A stretch of 64,000 nt of DNA from assembly GCF_037038585.1 (NCBI RefSeq), contig NC_092520.1, positions 10,166,501 through 10,230,500 of the forward strand, in the 5' to 3' direction. This stretch comes from Patagioenas fasciata. Lineage: Eukaryota; Chordata; Aves; Columbiformes; Columbidae. The position numbers were made by a program, and so were the translations under genes. Shown in pieces: positions 50,302 through 61,284 of this stretch (position 1 is the first letter of the stretch; each line of letters begins with the position of its first letter). A model generated the notes under the pieces. That model saw nothing but the letters and a program-made list of their open reading frames with translations. It did not search any database and had not been told where the DNA came from.

Positions 50302-50368
50302 CATCAAGTCCAACTCCTTATAGGTGTCTTCCAACTCGGGACATTCTATAATTCTATGATTCTATGAT
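50302..50368 (+). mobile_element. Very short CR1 3' end
   Basis: GGTGTCTTCCAACTCGGGAC followed by three ATTCTAT(G/A)-type units (50343-50368) is the extreme 3' end of a CR1. The 20 bp before it, ATCATCAAGTCCAACTCC, resemble CR1 tail sequence in the opposite orientation, so the site may be a small inverted or composite fragment. Confidence 0.8.
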
Positions 50369-50845
50369 ACTGTCTGGAAACACTGTCACAAAGCTATTTT
50401 CTGTGCATCCCATTCACCTGAAATGGAAACATCTCTGGGATGACCCTGAATGCAGGAGGATCCTCTATTCTACAGCAGCATAATGTGCCTGTAAATACAA
50501 GCAAATGCTGTTTTTCTACTCACAGCTGACTTGTTTGCACTGATTGAGAGAATTGTTAGTTATTTCAAGTCCATTGGGACAAAAATAGCTTATTCTGAAT
50601 CAGAATTATCTTGTATCAATGATTTACTGGGGTTGCCAGTAATTAAATTATTCTCCATAAGATATCCAGGCATTGCCCTCATGGATATGCAACAACAATG
50701 TTTATGAAAAATGCAAACATAGTCATATGGATGACCAGATAACTGAGATAGCCTTACTACTTGAAAAATATTTCAGAAGTGGGTAAAAAAAATGGTGTAA
50801 GTAAAACCATTCACTTACTTGAAAGAAAATGAAATACACGTAAGC

Positions 50846-50902
50846 ATACATATACACATATATATATGTATTTATATATGTATACATAAATATATATTTA
50901 TT
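50846..50902. repeat. AT-rich (TA)n-type microsatellite
   Basis: Interrupted runs of CATATATACACATATATATATG type pass into TATATATG and TATATATTTA. The stretch is largely self-complementary and could fold. Confidence 0.9.
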
Positions 50903-52475
50903 TTCTATGGGTATATATTTATAACATTTGTAGCCTGAAAAAAAAACACATGTAATAGAAATTCTCATATCTCTATATACCAGCTATTGTGTGCTTTTTT
51001 AATATATATTTGTGAAATGATTAAAACTATTATACCACTATGAAATATAATTCAAAACAACATTTGACATGTTGTATCTTATTTTTCCTGTAGAAGAATA
51101 CTTTTAATCACAAATAATATACTTAATCTTTGGATGTATAAACAAGAAAACTATAAGTAAATCAGTATATATGGACATATCTAGGTATTCTAAGGAGGTG
51201 CAAACATTAAACAAAGTGAGTTAAAAAGTCAGACAACAAAAATTATATTTAAATAAGCATAAATACGTTATATTTCAGCAGTGATTTTTAATAATAACGC
51301 ATATCTTAATGATAAATTTTATTACTTTGCAGAGAATTTGCTCGTTTATGACAAATCATAAGCTCTGGGGTGAATCTTTAGTATTGTATTCACACACAAA
51401 AAAACTGAACATGGAACAAAAAGGTGAAGATATGTTAACAATATTATTTGTATTTTTACCTCGTATTTTGAAACCATACATAGCTACAAAAGTTCCTTTG
51501 GTCTAATAGCACAGAGTTAAGCAGAATCTCAATTTTTTATCATCAGAAATACAAGTCTTAAATCACCAGACTTCAGTGTATGCTCTATAGTAATTCTAGG
51601 CAGGCTAGTATACAATTTGTATTGTACAATAGATAGAAAATTCTATGTGTGCAGAGATTTTAAAGTGACAGATGTTATTTAGGGTTTTCTCAGAGAAAGA
51701 AAAAGTCATTTCAGCCAATAATTGCAATAATTAGCACACAATCAAAAATATGAAGAAATTCATATTCACAGTCTCCCAGGGAATCAGTAATTTCAGTAAC
51801 TTAAAAAATCCTATTCAGCAAACTGAGCCAAATATAAAAAAAAAAAGAAACCAAGTTAGACCTAGAATAATGACCCAAACAGGGTAAATACACTAAAATC
51901 CTCCCTCCTGCTGCAACCAGATGAAGCTTTGCCCTTGACAACAGTCAGGATTGCCTTCCTAGCTCTGTACTCAGATCAAGACATATCTCTCTAATTATTA
52001 TAATTCAGTGCCTGCCTTCAGATAATACGTGTGATGGCTAGCTCATCCCTTGCGCTTATGTTGATATTACCCGTAGATGTCCACAGAAATGAACTACAGA
52101 ACAGCTTTATGAGCACTTCATCTTCTAAAACTCAGTTAAGAATAATTCAGGTGTCATAGGCTATAAACATGAAGTTCTTTCAGTCAACCGTTTGTGGACG
52201 TAGACACACACTTTATAGATTATCAGAGGAGGAACATCACTAGAAAGGTTTGTTGTCATAAGAAGGAAAAAATTGTATCAAAGACCTTGCAGCCTGATGA
52301 TTTCATCACTTGCTCGTCAGCATTCAAAGCCAGCTTCTTGAAAACACTCTGCTGTAATAAATGTGCTGAAATGACAGACCTTATCTATAATATATACATC
52401 GCAAAATTTAAGAAGTCTGGACTAAAGGATTGTTTGCTGCAGCAAATCACAAATCTCTTACAAGACTAGAGCAGG

Positions 52476-52540
52476 TGTCTTGGTTTAGCCTCAGCCAGCA
52501 ACTAGGGCTACATGGCTGCTCGCTCATTAATGTGAAAACA
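52476..52540 (+). mobile_element. LTR-like scrap
   Basis: TGTCTTGGTTTAGCCTCAGC followed by CAGCAACTAGGGCTACATGG and CTGCTCGCTCA resembles a segment very common in avian endogenous retroviral LTRs (a TGTC(A/C)TGGTTTAACCCCAGCC-type opening). Only about 60 bp match and the usual C-rich run after it is absent. It is a small relic at best. Confidence 0.45.
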
Positions 52541-53164
52541 GAGTGATTTCCTTCACTGCATTTCTTTTCCTGAAGCAGCTTTTCATTTACACAGAAAACA
52601 GATTTAAAAGCATCATTTTTGAAAGAGAATGCATGTCTATGCACTCAATTCATTTTAAATCAACTACCTGAGATCACCAGTGTTTGGAGTTAGATATTTT
52701 AAGTGGCCATAATTCCTACAGTGAGGCATTGCCTCGATTTCTGTGTTTATGTCCACACAAGCATGACAGATTTAGTATCGTAAATACACAGAGCTTGCTT
52801 TACTATACCGAATAAAATCTCACCAAATCCAGCGTTCTCTCCCTCATGATGTTCAGTACAAAATTCTTATACTTAGTCAAGACGCAAAGCAGAATTTGAA
52901 TGAGTGTAGCAAACACCAGCTCACATGTTCTGTCATTTTAATTGGTGAGGATTTACATCAGTAACAGAAGTCTGATCTGAAGTTGTCTTTAAGCATAAGG
53001 GATCACTCCAATTTTGGTGAAATTAACAGTGCAAGTCATACAACTTTTTCCTAAAACACTTCCAAAACAAAAGAGTGCATGAAATCTTAAAAAAAAATGT
53101 GCAGTCAGTGGCTTCTTTACTATCTTTTGGTATTTTGGTATGTCACCAAACCAAACCAAAAAAA

Positions 53165-53760
53165 TCCTGTCCTGTATCAAAAATAGCCTGGTCAGCAGGA
53201 CAAGGGAAGTGATCCTTCCCTTGTACTCTGCATTGAGGAGGCCACACCTGGAGTATTGTGTTAAATTCTGGGCCCCTCAGTTCAGGAATGATATTGAAGT
53301 GCTGGAGCGGGTCCAGAGTAAAGCAACAAGACTGGTGAAGGGACTTGAACACAAGACCCATGGGGAGAGGTTGAGGGAGCTGGGCTTGTTTAGTCTGGAG
53401 AAGAGGAGGCTTAGAGGTGACCTCATCACTCTCTAGAACTACCTGAAGGGAAGTTACAGCCAGGTGGGGATTGGTCTCTTCTCCCAGGCAGTCAGCAACA
53501 GGACAAGGAGGTATGGGCTTCAACTCTGCCAGGGGAAATTTAGGCTGGATATTAGAAAGAAATTCTTTACAGAGAGAGTGGTCAGGCATTGGAATGGTTG
53601 CCCAGGGAGGTGCTGGACTCACCGTCCCTGGAGGTTTTTAAACTGAGATTGGACATGGCACTTAGTGCCATGATCTAGTAAACGGACTAGAGTTGGACCA
53701 AGGGTTGGACTCGATGATCTCTGAGGTCTTTTCCAACCCAGTCGATTCTGTGATTCTGTG
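53165..53760 (+). mobile_element. CR1 LINE 3' fragment, best preserved copy
   Basis: At about 596 bp this is the longest CR1 in the window. The plus strand has a continuous frame (to 53436) with CR1 ORF2 C-terminal sequence such as [30 protein letters not shown] and [15 protein letters not shown], then a stop, then a second frame with [20 protein letters not shown]. It ends CAACCCAGTCGATTCTGTGA and TTCTGTG, with the ATTCTGTG octamer. It is a 5'-truncated, inactive copy. Confidence 0.95.
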
Positions 53761-56099
53761 AAAACTTCCCTCATCATTAATAATGACCCCTGTGGAGGAG
53801 GAATTTTAAAATAATGTGAGAGAACTCCCAGCTACAATGACCAGAAGAAGCCACTAGATCAGGATCATTATATTTTGCTTAGTTCCTCTGCTCCAGCTGG
53901 CCTGATTCTCAGTGAGTAGCACTTTTATGGCTCCTCTATTGTACTGAGGTGGTAGATTTGCCTTAACAAAAATAAGAACGAGGCCCGGGGATGGATGATC
54001 TGCACCCTAGGTGTGTAATTGTCTTCTGCATAAGAAATTTACGTAGAAATGGAAGTAGCCAACATATAAAGTTGAAATCAAATGCAAAGCCAAAGAGAGA
54101 AGAAGCATAAAAATATGATGAGATGATCACGCTTTAAGTAAAAATGTGTAATTTAACACAATATCTGTATCTAACTGTAAGATTGCAAAGAAGAAAGGGT
54201 TAGGATAGGACTCTTAAGCCAGTTTGGGTGAAACTACTGAAAACAATGCTTATATGCATGCAAAGCCCTTAAGATATCTTAATCAGGCTTTAGGTTTCAG
54301 ACCTGTGGCTATGGTTACTGCTTGTGAAATTTGTCAGCACCTCTATGTTTGTCTCTACAAACACAAGTCTATCATTAAAACCACAAATTCATCTACAAAT
54401 ATGGAGGTAATGTTTGGAGTTTTTTGGCTATAAATCTGGTATAAAAGGCTTTGAAAATAAATGAATGTTAATGTCATACAAAAAATAAAAATAATAGCAT
54501 TTAAAGGCTATCTAGAAAACTTAAATATCTGTTCTAGGTTGTTATTTGACAAGATCTTTAAAAAATTGTACTGCAAAATACATTCCAAAGTGAAATTATA
54601 CACAGATAAACATGGATGACGTAAATTTTAGGTAACAGTGATGAAAAACCAACACACAATTCTTTTTTTGTAAAATAAATTGTAACTTCATGAAGTGCAT
54701 GCTCCTCTGTCTTGCAGTCATATTTCAGAGGTTGTTTGATAAGTGACATTTGAGAAATATCTTGTTAACATTTCAAAGTGATATACATGACATAGGGCAA
54801 GGCAGTATGATTCCATCTGGGATCTGTTATTACTTTTTTTGGTGTAACCAGGCCTTTAATGTCCTAAAACAATGATAGATTAAGATAATAGAGCATAACC
54901 TATCACAATTTATTAGTTAACCCATAGCAAGGCCCTTCTCTGTCACAGTTGGGTAATTGAAAGGTCTCCAAATAAAATGGTAAATTATGTGGCTCCTATA
55001 CGCTGATATATTTTCTAACTATTACTTTGTAAAAGGCACAATAATTATAGAGATAGATCCCTTATTTAAAATGTTATATATACATTTACATTTAATATCC
55101 TCTCCTTCAGGGTTCATAGAGAAGGAAAGGGTAAGACTTTTAATGACTTCCAATATTATCACTAGCTTCATGGGCAACAAACCCAATACTTATTGCTGAG
55201 GGTAGCTTAATGAATTAGAGTGTATTTGAATGAAACCCTAATCTTAGTATTTCAGGTACTGGAAAACTGGATCCACATTTTATAGATAGAGAGTATATGT
55301 TTCAGAAAATTGATTGGCATTGATCAACATGAACTAAGAGCAATATAGGCTCTACATATACGCTTAATTTTTCTACATGTTAATATTTAGTTCCATAATT
55401 TAGATACATAATTTAGTTCCCTAATTCTAGTTCAGTGTCTACAATATTCCAGATATTTCATAAAAGCTTAGGGGAACATTCGTGTAACATTACAAATACT
55501 GAGGAAATCAATCCATTTGTCAAATGAGAAGAAAAGTAATCTTTCAAACTAGTCACAGTATAATCTGCTGAATCCATATCTATGTTGCCAAGCAACAGTT
55601 CACAATCAAGAAAATGTAAAAATAAAAGGAAATGTTAGAATCAAGATAAGATCCATTCCATGGAAGATCACTGAGGCATGTTGAGCATTGAAAATACTTT
55701 ATTGAATGAGAATGTCAAGAGATATTCTTCTTTTTCACTGGCATAACAGAAATATTAATTAATGGCATAGACTTTCTTTCCTAACTAAAAGAAGCATCAG
55801 AAAAGGTAAAGTGTGAAGTAACTATGAAAAGGGCTAAAATTAGTAAGGTTATAGTGCCTGAGTGACTTTGGAACACAATACCAAATAAGTACCATAGGAA
55901 CTTTTAGTCATGATGGCAAATCTCAATAGTATCTTTTCTCAGCACCGTTATGTCATTTAAAAATTGTGATAACAGGCTGGCAGAAGTCCTATATAAAATA
56001 GAATTATTCTAAGGAAAAAGAGAAAAAAAGAACTTTTTAATATGATTTAGTTTTTTTATTATGCTTACACATCCTTTCTGCCATGAACTAATGCTAAAT

Positions 56100-56415
56100 T
56101 GTTTGGAGTCTTCAGAGGTACCTAACATTTTCCTCATATTCAGATGGAACCTCCTGTGCTTCAGTCTGTGCCTGTTGCCCCTCATCCTATTGTTGGGCAC
56201 CACTGAAAGGAGTTTGGTCCATCCTCTTGACATCCATCATTGAGATATTCATAAACATTGATGAGATCCACTCTCAGCTTCTCCAGGCTGAAGAGACCCA
56301 GCTCTTCCAGTCTCTCCTCATAAGAAAGATGCTTCAGACCCTTAATCATCTTTGTAGCCCACTGCTGGACTCCCTCCAGTAATTCCCAGAACTGGGTGCA
56401 CTGCTCCAATGGACT
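56100..56415 (-). mobile_element. CR1 LINE fragment lacking its 3' end
   Basis: On the minus strand this reads [20 protein letters not shown] followed by [13 protein letters not shown], the familiar CR1 ORF2 C-terminal segment. The 3' UTR and octamer tail are missing at the 56100 end, so the copy is broken on both sides. Confidence 0.88.
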
Positions 56416-59400
56416 TACTTGACCTTCTCAAAGAAAGGACACAAGAACTTTCCAAGAATACTCCATATAGTCCAATTCTGTCCCCACTGAAGTCAATACT
56501 AGCATTTTCAGTGACTTCAAGAGGAGCAGAGGAAATTAAGCAATGTGAAGAAAAAAAAAAATCTTCCCAATTGTTCACCTTGAGGAGCATGTAAAAGTTT
56601 AGGAGAAAGAACCTGCATGCCAATTTTAATTCATTTTCATTTCAAAGTCTGTTGGAATATGTTTTCTGGGTCATTTAATCCTGCACATTCTTGACAAACC
56701 AGAGTAAGTTCCCTTGTCAGCTTCAGGTCAAAGCTAGAGCACCCTAACAAAGGATGCCAAATTTTAATTGAATGGTGAATCTTAATATTATTGTAGTCAT
56801 CATCCTGGCATGAATATTTGTTTATACTCCTTAATAAAATGAATAAATATTAATGATCAGGTTTCTCTTGGCATTCCTTTTCCTATAAGTAACATGTTGG
56901 TGTTGTTTTTTTAATAAAATGCCGCCTGAAGTAATTTATTATAGAAAGTGTGAATGGACATGACTGAACAGTTTGATGATTAGACCATTAAGCTGGGAGA
57001 TGAGCAATTTAGAGAACATTTCAGTGATTTCTATGTAGTAGAAAGAAAGTAGTGAACAGGCTGAGAGTTAAGCAGCTCAGAATAATTTCTGAGGAACTTA
57101 TTGACAGCTCAGTTTAATTTATATCCTGAGTAGTCAAAGTGAGAAGCTAAACACACTTTCCAGGAAGGGTCTGCAAGTTGGGCATGATAGAGGGTGGTGC
57201 AAGCCCAGTCTCATGAATCCTGGTTTGTTACAGGTGAAAAGAACATTCTACTACAAATGGTTATTTAACATGTTTCTCCAAAGATATATGTTTCTTACTA
57301 TTAGGTATTCAGTCCATCTATCCCTTCCCACTCAGCAATACCTTGTGAATCTGTTGACTTGTATCAAGCAAACACAACACACCTATAATGGTCTCAAAGA
57401 TGTGAAGTTTGAACAAACATTTTGAAAAGCAGCTGTCAGAGAGTGGAAAGCAGGCATTTGTTCTGAATATACTATGCAAGGAAACACCATTGCCACTGAG
57501 CTGCTCTGTGGTCTGTGAGAGGACAGTTACCCAGAGCTAACCGCAGTGTTTGCTGACACTTGCCTGCGAAGAATGCATATTCATAGGAAAAATAGCTTCT
57601 CCAGAGCAGTGGGACAGAAATTCAGCAGTTGTATTTGTGTGGGGTGGTTTTGTTTTTCTTGGGGCTTTGAAAGGCACAGGAAATAAAAAATGCTGTTGAG
57701 TAAATGACAAGAATAAAAAGCTCAGCTTGAAAAAAATGTGGTTTTCACGTTTTGAAGATGGGTAGATAGAGACCATGGTTGTGTGGACTGCACAGTACTC
57801 AGCCATGAGGGGCTGCTGTTGGAAACACAGTCACTTCATTCTGTAAGACATAAATACCAGAAGTGGACAGAAGTGAACTATAATTTAGTCAAACTAATTG
57901 TGGTGCATGAGGTAAAATTAGGTCCACATGTCAATGCGACAAGTGAAGGCAGAATGTTGGTGTAAGAAAGTAGCAATAATTTTGGATCCAAATATATCAG
58001 CAGAACACCATTTTCCTTAAATGAGTAGGTCACATACTGCATTATTTCCCTCTTTTTTACATCTCTCAAGAAGTGACACTCTACATAAGTAACATAGCAT
58101 AAGAAAATGTAAAATAAATGTGCAATTAATATTGTGACAAACAAAAGACAAGTCATTGCAGATATAGAGATTTTCAGGAAAAAAAATAGTGATCTACAGA
58201 ACAGTCTGACTTTGATACCTTCGCAGTGTTTAGGCAGATCAAGTTGCATGGAAAAGGTTTTATAATTTGGGAGGAAATACCCTAATACAAAACACTATCA
58301 GTTACGAAGCACAATCAGAAGTGGTCTGAAGAGCCATTGTGCAGATGGTTCCCTCCAGCATTTGGGCAAATGAAAACAAGAAGCTGCTTGTCCTCCTGCA
58401 GGTTATGCAAATACTTGGGTTTTTTTCTGTGTTTCTGACAATAAATTAGAGTATCCATAAGGCTGGACTGGTCTAGGGTGTTAGAACTGCCTGTCTACCC
58501 ACATGGCACTGGCGTAACGAAGAATGTGAACTATAACTCCAGTGAAGCAAAAATAAAACAACTTGTGCTGATAATTTCATAGCTCTCAAAAGTTTTGAAA
58601 TTTATCAATATTCCTATGATGGATGCTAAAATATTATTATCTTATCACCATATTTTGGGACACTTGAGGTTTTTTGAGCTCATATTCTTAAAATCTCTGC
58701 TATGCTGTGGACCATCCAGCCTTATATATATTTGGAAGAATGAGATTCTAATTAGTTTTAGTTGGATAATACATTTGATATATTTAATGAGAAAGGTAAT
58801 TAGAGACAGTGATGGTCAGAGGACACTTAGGATTAAGGAACTGAAGTCTGAAGTCTCTGTGGTCTAAGGACCCAAGACTCATGCTTGTCTGTATTTGTCA
58901 AACAACTGTATTTATATCCATCTATGTTTTTGTAAGTGGTTTAACCACTTGAAAATGAAAGATGAAGAAGAGATGTGGGGAGGTGAAGAGGCAAAACTTC
59001 CTTAACCAGCACCTTCAGGGAAAAAAAAAAAAAGAAATCAGAAGTCCTTTTCTAGTAGGAACTTTCAAAGTAGACTCAGCAGACACAGATAAAGATTTCT
59101 TACCCTTTGATCTTTTATAGCCCAGACTTCCTTCTAAAGGTCTGCCAAAAAGATTGCAAAGGAAATTGAAGTAATTGGTGTAAGTCAGGATTGCACAACT
59201 CAGAAAGACTTCTAAAATATAGCCACTACATTGTCTAATTTGACTGCATTAGTCACAGAAAATTTAGACTCATAAAGCTGTTTTTGAAATAAGATGCCAA
59301 ACTGAGAAGGAAGAATTAGGCGACAACAATTAAAACATACACACAAACAAACATTAAAAGACAAATAAACATAGTTCCTCAAAATAAAAATATAACTTTA

Positions 59401-60472
59401 ATTAATAGAACCCCCCCAGCTTAATTATCTGAAATTCATAAAGAAAAAAAGAATACCAGATTTCCATACTCAGTGTAATTAAAAGTTCCAAAGGTTCTAA
59501 TTGCCTTTAAATTAGAAAATGAAGGGAATGTTAATATGATGAACTGTTATAAAAATGAGGGGGAATAAAAGACATGAAAATAAATGAATAGATGTCATTT
59601 TCTTAATCTAGGGTAAGGGTTCCCAAACCACTTAGGTAAGAGCCAAATACGTGGACACAACCCAAACCAATAAATTCTACTGAAGTACACTATCTCAGTG
59701 GGATCTATTCTGGGTGGTATGAAATTTGGCTTATAACAATTGGAGGTTATTGATTCAGAACATTGTGTGTACAACATCTGCATGTTACTCAGAAAGCTGT
59801 ACTTCATTTTGCTATAGCAACAATATTCATTGCCAAAAAAACCCCAAAACCAACAAACATGACAAGTTAAGTTGCTAAGGAACTTCTGACAGCAAAATAA
59901 AACATACGGCTTTGATCATAGCTAGTGTGATAGGGAAAAGACAGAGGGTATCTGGAATGCAGGGAAGATTTTATTTTGATTCTTTTCTGTTAATGGTTTT
60001 CTTATTATTTTCCAGCAGATTGCTGTCAGCTGTCTTGAGAGTCTTTCATGGACTGTGTTTGGCAGTAAAGACTTGGATCATTCTCTGAATAAAATTAACA
60101 TTTTAAGTTATAGTTTTTATTCAACCAACCAAACTAATAGAACCAATAATATCTCCTGCTCCCAGGTCTCTGCTTTGGCTCAAAGCACAGCACTGCCAGT
60201 GGCTTACAGGAAGACAGCAGAGGATTCTCTTTTCATTTTAATTTAAGGTTTGCTGATCTTCAAAGTATTTCTGCAGGGAAGGAGGTCTTGGCTGTAATAA
60301 CACATATATGAAAGTGAATTTAATAATAGAGCAAGAGTGCATAGCAGTGCCAGACTTAAAAAAGTATAACTCGGGAACTGTCCAACCTGGAATATAAACA
60401 GCATATGTAACATCGATGAAAATAGGAAGGAAGTAATGACCAAAGACTGCAACAACAGAAAACAATAGGGAC

Positions 60473-60494
60473 TCCTCTCTCTCTCTCTCTCTTC
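60473..60494. repeat. (CT)n microsatellite
   Basis: About nine CT units interrupted once, just upstream of the 60.6-kb LTR candidate. Confidence 0.93.
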
Positions 60495-60562
60495 CCTGCC
60501 TCTTTGGCTGTGGAAGGTGCATGCACACCCCCATCCTCTTCCCCAACACTTCCCGCCTCTCC

Positions 60563-61284
60563 TGCTATGGGGCAAGTTAACAGCTCCTTTTGTTTAACCC
60601 TCTGTCAGCTAACTAGGAGAGGGGAAGAAACGCCAGAGAGTCGGGAAGTTTCTGGGTGCCCACAGCCAGAGTGGGGGGTGCCAAGAAGTTTCTGGGCATC
60701 ATAGCCCGAGTGGGGCAGCAGAGAAGTTTCTAGAATGCCCACAGTCAGATCTGACACGACTATAAAATGGGACTACCCGCCGAGGCTGCCTTTGTGTGTG
60801 TGTCCTCTCAGAGCAGCGGGTCAAGAATGCTGTCGTCAAGAGCTCTCCTGTTAGGCAGGATCACCGCCTGAGGTAATGTCCCAGGACTGGGACTGCCTCA
60901 CCGCACTGTGTGGGTGAGTGATAACTTACTAGATAATTCCTCACCAGAGAATTGAGTGTATTAAATAATTCCTTGCTGCTTGCCTGAGTGTTTTTTCTTC
61001 ACTATACAAGTGAGTGTATTTTTCCTGGGGTCAAGGATGGCTCTGGCAATTGTTTTTAGTGAGTCATGTGTGTGCACACTGTGGATCCCCGTTGTTATTA
61101 TTTGCTGCACCCCAATAATTCCCTCAACTGATTCTTGAACCTGTATTTATGTTATTGGAGGGCTAACTGATTGTATAAACCCTGTTTCTAATTGGTTGCT
61201 TTCCTGGACTTTCCCAAACAGAATAAAAGTTTGTTTTGCACTTTGTTGTCCACCTAAAACTAACTTTGGGGTCCCTCCGTGACA
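60563..61284 (+). mobile_element. Candidate solo LTR of an old endogenous retrovirus
   Basis: The segment has the layout of an LTR on the plus strand. Three imperfect repeats of about 40 bp, each starting AAGTTTCT (60646, 60686, 60724), resemble U3 enhancer repeats. A TATAAAA box follows at 60761-60767. An AATAAA signal lies at 61222-61227 with a GT-rich downstream element, and the block ends near CCGTGACA at 61284. No viral coding sequence adjoins it. The left boundary is a guess (TG at 60563 or 60509) and no target-site duplication was found. Confidence 0.6.

Noticed and set aside
53143..53622. 159-codon minus-strand ORF, one of the longest
   Set aside because: It is antisense to the CR1 copy at 53165-53760, a common source of spurious ORFs.
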